A stretch of DNA of 64,000 nucleotides, taken from assembly GCF_002368415.1 (NCBI RefSeq), contig NZ_AP018290.1, positions 7,803,717 to 7,867,716 on the forward strand, given 5' to 3'. This document shows positions 16,317 through 24,655 of this stretch, in pieces; positions within the stretch are counted from its first letter, which is position 1; each line of letters opens with the position of its first letter. This DNA is from Calothrix sp. NIES-4105. GTDB taxonomy: Bacteria; Cyanobacteriota; Cyanobacteriia; Cyanobacteriales; Nostocaceae. Under the pieces are notes generated by a model. That model searched no databases. It had not been told where the DNA came from and saw nothing but the letters and a program-made list of their open reading frames with translations. A program made the translations under genes and the position numbers.

Positions 16317-17303
16317 ATGAATAACGTATTACACTCAATAGTGAACAACGAGCAACCAAGGGAGAAAATTGATTTAGTGCGTATGTACCTTCAAGAAATC
16401 GGACGTAAACCACTCTTGACTCACAGTCAGGAACTTGAAATGGGGCGCCAAGTTCAACAGTTGATGAAGATACTTGCGGTTAAAGATGAGCTAGCTGTTA
16501 AATTAGGGCGCCAGCCAACAGATATAGAATTGGGGTTACATTTTAATATTAGTGAAGAAATACTCAAAGAGGTAATCAACAGTGGGAAACAAGCAAAGCA
16601 AAGAATGATTGAAGCTAACCTGCGGTTGGTCGTATCGGTTGCTAAAAAATTTCAGCGGCGGAATATGGAGTTTCTTGATATTATTCAAGAAGGCACATTG
16701 GGATTAGAACGGGGAGTAGAAAAATTTGACCCCGAAAAAGGTTATAAATTTTCAACTTATGCTTATTGGTGGATTCGTCAAGGAATTACACGCGCTTTAG
16801 CACAAAAATCGCGCGATATACGTTTACCGATTCATATTACAGAAAAACTTAATAAAATCAAGCAAGTTCAAAGAGAACTATCTCAAAAATTGGGACATAC
16901 CCCCACTGTTTCAGAAATAGCAGAAGCACTTTCTTTAGAACCAAGGCAAATTCGAGAATATTTACTTTTAGTTCGTCAACCAATTTCTTTAGACCTTAAA
17001 ATAGGTGCTTCACAAGATACTGAACTGCGTGACATGCTTGAAGATAATGCTCCACCTCCTGAAGAGTATACTGAACGCGAATTACTTTATCAAGAAATTA
17101 AAAATTTATTAGATATTCTCAAACCACAACAGCGAGAAGTATTGATTTTACGTTACGGTTTAACTAATGGACAGGAGCAGACTTTAGTCCAAGTTGCTCA
17201 ACACATGGGGTTAAGTAGAGAAAGAATTAGACAAATTGAACAACAAGCTTTCAAAATTTTAAAAAGGTACAAGTATAAATTAAAAAATTATCTAGCTAGC
17301 TAG
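16317..17303 (+). CDS. Group 2 RNA polymerase sigma-70 factor (SigA/RpoD family)
   Basis: About 328 residues. Region 1.2 (DLVRMYLQEIGRKPLLTHSQ), region 2 with ANLRLVVSVAKKFQRRNMEF, DIIQEGTLGLERGVEKFDPE, and FSTYAYWWIRQGITRALAQK (promoter melting and -10 recognition) and region 3 are all present. Region 4 follows with LKPQQREVLILRYGL and GLSRERIRQIEQQAFKILKR (-35 helix-turn-helix). The absence of a long region 1.1 and this length fit group 2 cyanobacterial sigmas that respond to nitrogen, carbon or stress signals; which one is not decidable here. The frame is open from 16248 but MNNVLHSIVNNEQPREKIDL at 16317 is the plausible start. The gene's last 12 bases overlap the convergent kinase gene. 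Confidence 0.9.
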   Translation: MNNVLHSIVNNEQPREKIDLVRMYLQEIGRKPLLTHSQELEMGRQVQQLMKILAVKDELAVKLGRQPTDIELGLHFNISEEILKEVINSGKQAKQRMIEANLRLVVSVAKKFQRRNMEFLDIIQEGTLGLERGVEKFDPEKGYKFSTYAYWWIRQGITRALAQKSRDIRLPIHITEKLNKIKQVQRELSQKLGHTPTVSEIAEALSLEPRQIREYLLLVRQPISLDLKIGASQDTELRDMLEDNAPPPEEYTERELLYQEIKNLLDILKPQQREVLILRYGLTNGQEQTLVQVAQHMGLSRERIRQIEQQAFKILKRYKYKLKNYLAS

Positions 17304-18548
17304 CAGCATTGCAGTAGTTTGAACAATTGGAATTTGGATTATAAACTCTGTATCGGCGCCACTATTTGAAGTAAACATCAATTTACCTTTATGTTTTTCA
17401 GTAATAATTTGATAGCTAATAGACATTCCCATACCTGTTCCCTTTCCAACGGGTTTAGTTGTAAAGAACGGATCGAAAATACGTTGGTGGAAGTCAATAG
17501 GAATATACGGGCCATTATTGGCAATTTTTATTTCGACCCATCGCGAATTTACTATATAGGAACTAATTGTAATTCGATTTGAGTCCTCTTGTTGAATTTT
17601 CGGGCTTTTTTGTTGATGGTTTATTTCTTCTAAAGCATCAACAGCATTTGCTAAAATATTCATAAACACCTGATTAAGTTGTCCGGGATAACATTCTACT
17701 TGAGGGATGTCACCATAATTTTTTACAATGTCGATTTCTATATTTTCTGGACTAGCTATAAAACGATGCTGCAAAATTAATAGTGTACTGTCAATCCCCT
17801 CATGAATATCTACTTTTTTCAATTCTGCTTCATCCACGCGCGAGAAGTTTCGCAGCGATAGCACTATTTCCTTAATGCGCTCAGTGCCTATTTTCATCGA
17901 CTTGAAAATTTTAAATAAATCTTCTTTAACAAACTCTAGATCAATTTTCTGTGATAGCGCACGAATTTCTGCAACTGGTGTAGGAAAATGTTTTTGGTAA
18001 AGTTCTATAAACTCTAGCAAATCCTGAACATATTCTTGGATATAATCAAGATTCGCGTAGATAAAATTTACAGGATTATTGATTTCGTGAGCAACACCTG
18101 CTACTAACTGCCCTAAACTAGACATTTTCTCTTGCTGTATTAATTGACTTTGAGTTAGCTGCAATTTCAGCATTGCCTGTTCAAGAATTTTGTTCTTATC
18201 CTCAAGCTCGACTTTGGAGGTAAAAATTTGGCTGAAGCGCGCGAGCAAATCAAAACTTCGGTAAAAACTCAGAAAATATACGGCAATTATTACCGTCACG
18301 AAATCTGTTGCAACTTGCCAAACAATTGGGTTAGGTAGTCCCAGCATCCCAGCACCATGCATACCATGACCTAATGCACAACTAAAAAATATGCCAGCTA
18401 CTGCCATTACAAGTGGGTCAACACCCGCATGTCGATTACGCCATACTCCATATGCGATTCCTAATGATATAGCAAAATAGCAACAAGCTATAATTATATT
18501 TTCGCCTGTTAAAATCAAAGAAGCGTCTGTGAACACCGTATGATGCAT
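17292..18548 (-). CDS. Membrane histidine kinase with N-terminal four-helix sensor
   Basis: A 418-residue kinase. Residues 1-105 contain three or four hydrophobic segments (SLILTGENIIIACCYFAISL, PLVMAVAGIFFSCALGHGMH with several His, and VTVIIAVYFLSFYRSF). A coiled coil leads to the dimerisation/phosphoacceptor helix QEKMSSLGQLVAGVAHEINN (His near 155), then N box MNILANAVDAL, NNGPYIP and FFTTKPVGKGTGMGM of the ATPase domain. The His-rich membrane module with GHGMHG resembles putative metal or ligand sensing modules; that is inference. No cognate receiver is adjacent. Its stop overlaps the sigma factor gene's end. Confidence 0.9.
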   Translation of the reverse strand: MHHTVFTDASLILTGENIIIACCYFAISLGIAYGVWRNRHAGVDPLVMAVAGIFFSCALGHGMHGAGMLGLPNPIVWQVATDFVTVIIAVYFLSFYRSFDLLARFSQIFTSKVELEDKNKILEQAMLKLQLTQSQLIQQEKMSSLGQLVAGVAHEINNPVNFIYANLDYIQEYVQDLLEFIELYQKHFPTPVAEIRALSQKIDLEFVKEDLFKIFKSMKIGTERIKEIVLSLRNFSRVDEAELKKVDIHEGIDSTLLILQHRFIASPENIEIDIVKNYGDIPQVECYPGQLNQVFMNILANAVDALEEINHQQKSPKIQQEDSNRITISSYIVNSRWVEIKIANNGPYIPIDFHQRIFDPFFTTKPVGKGTGMGMSISYQIITEKHKGKLMFTSNSGADTEFIIQIPIVQTTAMLLAS

Positions 18549-18642
18549 AGATTACAATAGATACAAAGCATTATCTTTCATTATCATGCATTGTTTTTGT
18601 GATTCGGCGCCAGCGTAAATTCAACATTCAGTAATAATCCTG

Positions 18643-18709
18643 GCAACGGATAAAACGGATGTAACGGATAAACTCGTAAACTATCCGTTACATCCGTTAC
18701 ATCCGTTGC
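18643..18709. repeat. GCAACGGAT hairpin repeat (copy 3)
   Basis: Left arm GCAACGGATAAAACGGATGT and AACGGATAA, loop ACTCGTAAAC, right arm TATCCGTTACATCCGTTACA ending TCCGTTGC. This is a compact 67-bp copy with 9-base internal periodicity on both arms. It lies between two tandem leftward genes. Confidence 0.8.
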
Positions 18710-18780
18710 AAGAAATTTACTAAGTGAGTTGATTGTCAGGAAAACCGAACAAACGCACTATATTGAATTTTCTTATTTTT

Positions 18781-19419
18781 TCAAGCTTCATCAAAAACAG
18801 CATCTGTCAAATTGCAGTTGATTAGATCAGTATATTGAAGTTTGGCGCCTCTAAAGTCGGCGCCTGTTAAATTAGCTCCAAGAAAGCAAACGTGATTCAA
18901 ATTTGCACCTTTAAAATCAGCACCTTCTAAATTGGCAAGTTTGAAATTTGTTCTTACTAACTGCGAAGAACTCAAATTTGCTTGCTTTAGGTTAATTTCG
19001 CTTGCTGAAGCTCCGGTTAAATTAACTTTACTTAAATTAGCTTCGCTAAGGTTCGCCATATCTAATTGAGCAAAGCTTAAATCAATATCGCTTAAATCGG
19101 CGCCTGCAAGGTCAGCACATCTTAAGTTCGCGTTGATAAAAATTCGCTCTCCTCGTGCGTAACGGTCTTTGAGTTGTTTTGGTTTTAAAGTGTCAATAAC
19201 AGCTTTTGTATCACCCTGATAGCACCATGACGTTTGAAGAAGACTTGCAGCAGCGTTGACTGCAACTTCATCGCACGGGTGTATGACCACACCATTGCAA
19301 CCATCCCACTCGCCTTTAAGCATAAATGCGATGTCGTTCGCTTTTTCAACTGAATCGAATAATAAAATCGGTGATTGAGCGCGCGGTAAAAAGCTTTGAA
19401 TAAAATGTAGTATATGCAT
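18781..19419 (-). CDS. Pentapeptide-repeat protein with a short N-terminal domain
   Basis: A 212-residue protein. Residues 1-85 form an unrecognised domain (LHFIQSFLPRAQSPILLFDS, GCNGVVIHPCDEVAVNAAAS). From about residue 95 there are roughly 22 pentapeptide units of the A(D/N)LXX type (NLRCADLAGADLSDIDLSFA), which fold as a right-handed quadrilateral beta-helix. Several codons for Ala-Asp-Leu units carry GGCGCC. These proteins are common in cyanobacteria and their functions are mostly unknown. It ends DAVFDEA without a membrane segment or signal peptide, so it is probably cytoplasmic. Confidence 0.88.
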   Translation of the reverse strand: MHILHFIQSFLPRAQSPILLFDSVEKANDIAFMLKGEWDGCNGVVIHPCDEVAVNAAASLLQTSWCYQGDTKAVIDTLKPKQLKDRYARGERIFINANLRCADLAGADLSDIDLSFAQLDMANLSEANLSKVNLTGASASEINLKQANLSSSQLVRTNFKLANLEGADFKGANLNHVCFLGANLTGADFRGAKLQYTDLINCNLTDAVFDEA

Positions 19420-19703
19420 AGCTTTATATATCCCTACTGCCCTATGCTAGACTGCTACTTGTGGTGTAAAATATATCTAAAGGTAGATACATAACATGTT
19501 TCATCCCTGATTTTATAATAATCCATCGAAAGAAATACACAGCTTACTCCTCCTTTATTGAGTTAAATTTTGTATAAAAATGCGGCAATAATATTAATAA
19601 TGCTCGAATCAAAAAGAAATTATAAGTTTAATTAAAGCTTTGAAGGAGCAGCTACGGCATATATCATCTATTAAACCGATTGTTTACTAACTTGGAGGCA
19701 CAT
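19420..19703. promoter_or_regulatory. Divergent promoter region with a clear ribosome site for the CAAD gene
   Basis: Positions 19690-19697 hold TTGGAGGC, with GGAGG six bases ahead of the ATG at 19704. This decides that start over the upstream in-frame ATG at 19680. The rest is AT-rich and should carry promoters for both divergent genes, which I could not assign reliably. Confidence 0.5.
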
Positions 19704-20156
19704 ATGACAGCTCAACTACCAGCACAAGAATATAAAGAGTATATCGATGATATCTCGGAGATTTCAGAGATTTCTCAAAACACAGCCGCATTGGGAAGTT
19801 CACAGCTTGCGACTCGTCCTTTATTGCCTCCTGCAACCGAGACTGAAAGCGAAATCGAAGCTATTATAGCGCAAGTTGCTGACTTTTTTGCAGAGTTACC
19901 TAATAATACAGTTTGGTTCTACAACGAGTACAAGTTTATATTTGCTAGCTTTGGTGCATTAGTCGCAACAGTTTTTGCACTGCGTATTATAGCGGCTGTA
20001 CTCGGTGCCGTCAATAGTTTCCCACTGCTCAAAGAGTTCTTTGAGTTAGTCGGTATCGGTTATACTGCTTGGTTTGTAAAGGATTATCTCAAGGACGAAT
20101 CAAATCGTAAAGAACTGACTGAAACGATTGGCTTGATAAAGAAAGACATTAATTAA
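19704..20156 (+). CDS. CAAD-domain thylakoid/membrane protein (CURT1-like fold)
   Basis: About 150 residues. A disordered acidic N-terminus (IDDISEISEISQNTAALGSS) precedes a short amphipathic helix (EIEAIIAQVADFFAELPNN), two membrane helices (YKFIFASFGALVATVFALRI and FFELVGIGYTAWFVKDYL) and a C-terminal amphipathic tail (NRKELTETIGLIKKDIN). This is the CAAD arrangement found free or appended to cyanobacterial aminoacyl-tRNA synthetases, and related to the plant CURT1 grana-margin proteins. The stand-alone form probably sits in thylakoid membranes. The start is fixed by GGAGG. Confidence 0.88.
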   Translation: MTAQLPAQEYKEYIDDISEISEISQNTAALGSSQLATRPLLPPATETESEIEAIIAQVADFFAELPNNTVWFYNEYKFIFASFGALVATVFALRIIAAVLGAVNSFPLLKEFFELVGIGYTAWFVKDYLKDESNRKELTETIGLIKKDIN

Positions 20157-20252
20157 TTTGTGTAATGGTGGGGTTTTTCCCACCAAAATTTTATTTTGTG
20201 TTCGGTTCATAAAAATACATTTACTTAATAAAACATCTTTACTTTTTATTAT

Positions 20253-21443
20253 TTATACAGTTTTTACCTCTAGTGGCAGGGTAACGCTAAAAGTAGTCCC
20301 CATTCCCGGCGCCGATGTCAAACTAATTTCACCCTGCAATAATTTTACTAACCGTGCAACGATTGCTAGTCCTAACCCTGTACTATCGGGAGGATGCTGT
20401 TTTCCTGGATGTTGCGCGCGTCCAAACGGTTCAAATATATGAGCTTGGTCTTCAATTCTAATACCAATACCAGTGTCTTTAACAGACAACGACCAGTTAA
20501 AATCTGGCAAGGAATAACACTCAACTGTCACATAACCAGCTTCAGTATAGCGAATTGCATTACTAACTAGATTTATGATAATTTGTTGCAGCCGCAGTGG
20601 GTCTGTTACGACTTGCTTTGGTGCATTATCACAATTGACTTTTAACTCTAAACCTTTTGCTGAGGCTAAAGGCTCTATTATTTCAATTACAGTATTAGTA
20701 ACCGCGCTTACATTAGTTGGCGCCAGATGTAACTGCATGTTACCCGTTTCATATCGCGAAAGTTCGAGCGCATCGTTGATAAGATGTAATAGCTGGCGCC
20801 CGTTACGCAGCACACGTTCGATGTGTTCAACGGGTTTCGTTGTTTTAAGCTGTTCGGAACGTTGTTGACGCAGGAAAAGTTCTGAGTAACCGATAATAGA
20901 ATTTAGTGGAGTTTTGAGTTCGTGTGCCAGCATATTCATATTTTCCTGGCTGGTGCGAACTAAGCGCTGTAATTCTTGGACATTTAAATTTAATTGATGT
21001 TGCAGGTCTTCAAGTTCGTGTAATCTGTGCTTTATATAACTCTTGAAGCACTGAGCAATTGCCTCATCCACAACTGTATTAATTAAAGATACAGCGCGCA
21101 ATACCTCCGAGGCTTGACTTTCTAACAATTCTGCTTCTAAATTTGCAACAATGCAACTGCGTAACAGGTGATATTCTCGCACTACCTCAGTTGGGTCAAA
21201 ACCTTGTTCGGCTCTTGTTGCACCATGTTCTAAGCTATTTTCGACAATTTTTTTGACATCCGAAGCTTCGTTTTGCGATAATACCGAGATTAAAGCCTCG
21301 AGAAGATAAGGTATATGGTCTTGAACAGCAGGTCGTGACAGCTTATCAGTAGTTTTTATCTGTTTGTCCTTAATAACTGCTTCTACCCACTGTTGCGATA
21401 TTGTATCTACTCTTTGGGAAAGTAACTGGCTGAAATCTTCCAT
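20253..21443 (-). CDS. Soluble histidine kinase with RsbRD-type N-terminal sensory domain
   Basis: A 396-residue protein. Residues about 8-140 are helical and fit the RsbRD_N/globin-like sensor found in stressosome proteins (LSQRVDTISQQWVEAVIKDK, GFDPTEVVREYHLLRSCIVA). A short coil precedes QENMNMLAHELKTPLNSIIG with the phosphoacceptor His near 178. The ATPase domain follows with N box QIIINLVSNAIRYT, DTGIGIR, FEPFGRAQ and GTTFSVTLP. No transmembrane segment. It reads in the same direction as the hybrid kinase just upstream, 113 bp away, so co-transcription is possible. Confidence 0.88.
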   Translation of the reverse strand: MEDFSQLLSQRVDTISQQWVEAVIKDKQIKTTDKLSRPAVQDHIPYLLEALISVLSQNEASDVKKIVENSLEHGATRAEQGFDPTEVVREYHLLRSCIVANLEAELLESQASEVLRAVSLINTVVDEAIAQCFKSYIKHRLHELEDLQHQLNLNVQELQRLVRTSQENMNMLAHELKTPLNSIIGYSELFLRQQRSEQLKTTKPVEHIERVLRNGRQLLHLINDALELSRYETGNMQLHLAPTNVSAVTNTVIEIIEPLASAKGLELKVNCDNAPKQVVTDPLRLQQIIINLVSNAIRYTEAGYVTVECYSLPDFNWSLSVKDTGIGIRIEDQAHIFEPFGRAQHPGKQHPPDSTGLGLAIVARLVKLLQGEISLTSAPGMGTTFSVTLPLEVKTV

Positions 21444-21542
21444 GAATGCAAGTCAGAGGGTATGCAAGTGGCTATCATGTAATACCTTCCCTTACTCCCT
21501 ATCCAAGATGCAATTGATCTAAAAGTAGATATAACCTTTACT

Positions 21543-21574
21543 TTAGATAGATTTTCTTAAGAAGTCGGGAATCT
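21543..21574. repeat. GATTCCCGACTTCTTAA palindrome supplying the kinase stop codon
   Basis: AGATTTTCTTAAGAAGTCGG followed by GAATCT is an imperfect copy of the perfect palindrome at 23838-23868. On the minus strand it encodes the last residues RFPTS and the TAA stop of the hybrid kinase. Copies therefore bracket that gene. Confidence 0.7.
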
Positions 21575-23788
21575 GACTACCGGCGCTAGTTGGGCAACTA
21601 ATGTAACTAACTCAATAGGTTCTACAGGTTTGGCAATATGATTATTAAAACCTGCTGCTAAAACTTGCTGTTTATCCACATCTGTAGCAAATGCAGTTAG
21701 TGCAATTGCAGGAATTTGCCCACCTTGTTCTGCTGCAATAGTTCTAATTTGACGAATTAAACTATAGCCATCCATTAGAGGCATTCCTAAATCACTTAGT
21801 AATATATTTGGCTGACACTGTTGAAATATATTTAGTGCATCAGAAGCGGATGCTGCAACTGTTACGTTTGCCCCATATTGTTCCAACACAAAAGCCAGTA
21901 ATTCGCGCGTGTCACTTTCATCATCGACAATTAAAATTTTTATACCCTCTAAAGACGGCTCACTTTGAGGTTGTAAGTTTGATGGAACATTATATGCAGG
22001 TGATATTAATGGTAGATTAACAGTAAAGGTGGCGCCGTGTCCCTCTCCTTGACTTTGTGCGGTAACAGTACCACCATGTAACTCTACTAAATGGCGAACT
22101 ATCGCTAATCCTAAACCTAATCCACCAAAATTTCTGGTTGTGCTGCTATCTGCTTGACGGAAGTGTTCAAATACATAAGGTAAAAATTCCGGGTTTATCC
22201 CTTTACCTGTATCGCGTACTTGAATTTGGGCACAGGGAGTTGAAAACTGAGGGTTGAAAATCGATAAGGAAACTTCGACTTGTCCTTCATTTGGTGTAAA
22301 CTTAACTGCGTTAGTAAGTAAATTGACAACAACTTGCTGTAAGCGATTTACATCACCTTTAACAAGAGCCTCGTTTGTATTAAACTGCGTTTGGATTTGA
22401 ATTGATTTAGCTTCTGTAGAATATCGTACTGTTTCGACTGCGGCATCGATGACAAAGCTTAAGTCAACGGTTGTTTCATGTAAACTTATTTTTCCTCGCA
22501 AGATGCGCGATATATCTAATAAGTCATCAATTAGTTGAATTTGTAATTTAACGTTACGCTCTATAGTATTCAAAGCCTTATTTGTGGTTGCCTCATCAAA
22601 CTTGCGCGACTTTAGTAAGTTTGTCCAGCCTAATATCGGGTTGAGAGGAGAACGTAACTCGTGAGAAAGCACGGCGATAAATTGATCTTTAACGCGGTTA
22701 GCTGCTTCAGCTTCACTTCGTGCAACTTCTGCGCTTTCTAAAAGTTGTTTACGTTCAGTTTCGAGTCGAACGCGCTCAGTAACATCTACTGCCGTACTTA
22801 GTACTAACTTTCTACCATCTGGTGTTAAACCCAAAGGCGCCGAGCTAAAATCCCAGATTCTTTCCTCACCACTTTTTGTAGAAATTAAGTACTCACCTGA
22901 GTGGATTTTTTCATTCAGCTTGTATAACTTATCTATATCTTTCCGCACTAATTCTTTTCTCTGTCCAAAAGCTTTCTCAGTCCAATCAGCAATAGTAGAA
23001 ATTTCCGCTTGCGTATAACCCGTTAATTCCTGCCATGTAGTGTTAATTTTCTCAACTGCCCCATCGGATGCGTGAATCATTAGTGGAAAAGGAGCATTAT
23101 TTACAGCACTTGAAAAGCGCGCTTGTGTTTGACGCAAAGCTAATTCCATTTCCGCGCGCTTGCAAATATCATTAGCCACTAGGTAATAAATTAAACATAC
23201 TAGCCCAATATCAAGGCAAATTAACATTAAAAATGTTTTTCTTGTAGCTTTACTCGTCGCTTCCTCTTGCTGAGTTCGACGATTTAATAAATTCTTCTCC
23301 TCTCGCTGCATTTCGGTAATCATCTGCCGAATTTCATTCATATTTCGCTTACCTTTACCGGAAAGCACTATTGGCGATGCTGCATTAAACCCTAGTTTTT
23401 GCCGCACTTCAATCGTTTGCTTTAACTCGCTTAATTTGGCAGTGATTAGCGGCTTCAAAATTGCGATTCTGCGCTGTTGATTTGCGTTATCCCTCGTCAA
23501 TTCTTGAAGTTGCTCAATATATCTATCAATTTTAGCAGTTGCCTGATTATAGGGTTCTAAGTAACTTTTATCACCAGTAAGCAAATACCCACGCTGCCCA
23601 GTTTCAGCATCCTTCATAACCGACAGCGTTGTTTCCAACTCAGTCAGCACCTTATTGGTATGTTTTACCCAATAGTTCGCAGCGTTTTGCTTTTCAGGAA
23701 TTTGATATAAAAGCCAGCCAGAGAAACCAAAGGATGCTAAGGCAGTTGTAAAAGCTGTAATAATTTTTTTATTAAGCAATAATTTCAT
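21557..23788 (-). CDS. CHASE3-PAS hybrid histidine kinase with C-terminal receiver
   Basis: A 743-residue membrane kinase. TM1 (about 8-28) is followed by a periplasmic CHASE3 domain (about 35-180, LSVMKDAETGQRGYLLTGDK) and TM2 (about 185-205, FLMLICLDIGLVCLIYYLVA). PAS (about 225-340) leads to QFIAVLSHELRSPLNPILGW (His near 375). The ATPase domain has VVNLLTNAVKFTP, RDTGKGI and GGLGLGLAIVRHL. The receiver (about 620-735) starts ILIVDDESDTRELL with phospho-Asp in LLSDLGMPLMDGYS and Lys in HIAKPVEP. All signalling residues look intact. The C-terminus RFPTS and stop fall within a dispersed palindrome. Confidence 0.93.
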   Translation of the reverse strand: MKLLLNKKIITAFTTALASFGFSGWLLYQIPEKQNAANYWVKHTNKVLTELETTLSVMKDAETGQRGYLLTGDKSYLEPYNQATAKIDRYIEQLQELTRDNANQQRRIAILKPLITAKLSELKQTIEVRQKLGFNAASPIVLSGKGKRNMNEIRQMITEMQREEKNLLNRRTQQEEATSKATRKTFLMLICLDIGLVCLIYYLVANDICKRAEMELALRQTQARFSSAVNNAPFPLMIHASDGAVEKINTTWQELTGYTQAEISTIADWTEKAFGQRKELVRKDIDKLYKLNEKIHSGEYLISTKSGEERIWDFSSAPLGLTPDGRKLVLSTAVDVTERVRLETERKQLLESAEVARSEAEAANRVKDQFIAVLSHELRSPLNPILGWTNLLKSRKFDEATTNKALNTIERNVKLQIQLIDDLLDISRILRGKISLHETTVDLSFVIDAAVETVRYSTEAKSIQIQTQFNTNEALVKGDVNRLQQVVVNLLTNAVKFTPNEGQVEVSLSIFNPQFSTPCAQIQVRDTGKGINPEFLPYVFEHFRQADSSTTRNFGGLGLGLAIVRHLVELHGGTVTAQSQGEGHGATFTVNLPLISPAYNVPSNLQPQSEPSLEGIKILIVDDESDTRELLAFVLEQYGANVTVAASASDALNIFQQCQPNILLSDLGMPLMDGYSLIRQIRTIAAEQGGQIPAIALTAFATDVDKQQVLAAGFNNHIAKPVEPIELVTLVAQLAPVVRFPTS

Positions 23789-23837
23789 GGTTGTTACAAG
23801 TCGTGTAACGCGACAAGATTTTTTATGGCAAGTTTAA

Positions 23838-23868
23838 GATTCCCGACTTCTTAAAGAAGTCGGGAATC
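23838..23868. repeat. Perfect GATTCCCGACTTCTTAA-type palindrome
   Basis: GATTCCCGACTTCTTAAAGA followed by AGTCGGGAATC: a 15-bp arm on each side of a one-base centre. Degenerate copies are at 2785-2820 (inside a MITE) and 21543-21574. The following GGCCACCCGCAACC is shared with the 2785 copy, so the unit extends past the palindrome. Confidence 0.75.
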
Positions 23869-24178
23869 TGGCCACCCGCAACCTGGTGAGGCATGATATA
23901 GGATTTAAGTTCATATACATATTACCATCGAATATTACTTCAGGCAGATGAAGAATTAAAAAATAAATGCATTATCCAGCCAAGTAGAGATTTAAGATAT
24001 TTTTTATACTAAAACAAATAGCGACATTCGGACAGTGAACGTTGCACTCTACCCTAAGACATAGTTGAAAGCAGCGTAAACATATATCTAATGGAGGATA
24101 AGTGTTTACGCCTTTAGCACGAGCCATTGATAGAGGATTCTTATCTATAAGACATTAAAGAATCTTAAACTCACGAAG
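23869..24178. other. Divergent intergenic region upstream of the hybrid kinase and the receiver gene
   Basis: About 310 bp, AT-rich. No gene or recognisable motif beyond the shared repeat tail at its left edge. Promoters for the receiver gene are expected here. Confidence 0.35.
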
Positions 24179-24586
24179 GTGCTGATTTTGTCTAATTTTC
24201 CCTCTGCCTACCGTATATTAGTCGTTGATGATTTGGTAGATAATTTAGTACTTCTGCAAATAATTCTAGAAACAGAAGGTTATGAGGTTGAGACTGCCCT
24301 AAGTGGTAGCCTTGCTTTAGCTCAAATTACAGCGTCACCACCAGATTTAATACTGCTTGATGTCAGGATGCCCGATATGGATGGATATGAAGTAACGCGG
24401 CGAATTAGAGAAAATACTGAGTTGCCCTTTATTCCAATACTGCTTGTTACAGCTAACGAAAACGCTAGTGCAGTTGAAGGATTAAACCTTGGAGCAAATG
24501 ACTTTATCCGCAAACCCATTGACCCTGATGAAATAGTGGCTAGAGTCAAAGCGTTTTTGCGGCTCAAAGAAAATCTTATATCTTAG
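24179..24586 (+). CDS. Single-domain response regulator
   Basis: A 135-residue CheY-like receiver. RILVVDDLVDNLVLLQIILE gives the acidic pocket, PDLILLDVRMPDMDGYEVTR the phospho-Asp, LLVTANEN the Thr/Ala switch strand and DFIRKPIDPDEIVARVKAFL the conserved Lys-Pro. There is no output domain, so it probably relays phosphate or acts by protein contact. No ATG is available at the N-terminus. The frame starts with GTG at 24179, and a TTG at 24188 with AAGG eight bases ahead is an alternative. Nearby kinases on both sides are candidate partners. Confidence 0.92.
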   Translation: MLILSNFPSAYRILVVDDLVDNLVLLQIILETEGYEVETALSGSLALAQITASPPDLILLDVRMPDMDGYEVTRRIRENTELPFIPILLVTANENASAVEGLNLGANDFIRKPIDPDEIVARVKAFLRLKENLIS

Positions 24587-24655
24587 CTTAACAATAACCG
24601 AATTACTACGGCGCCTTCTGTCTTAATGCATAAAATTTATCTTTTTTTAAGGTTT

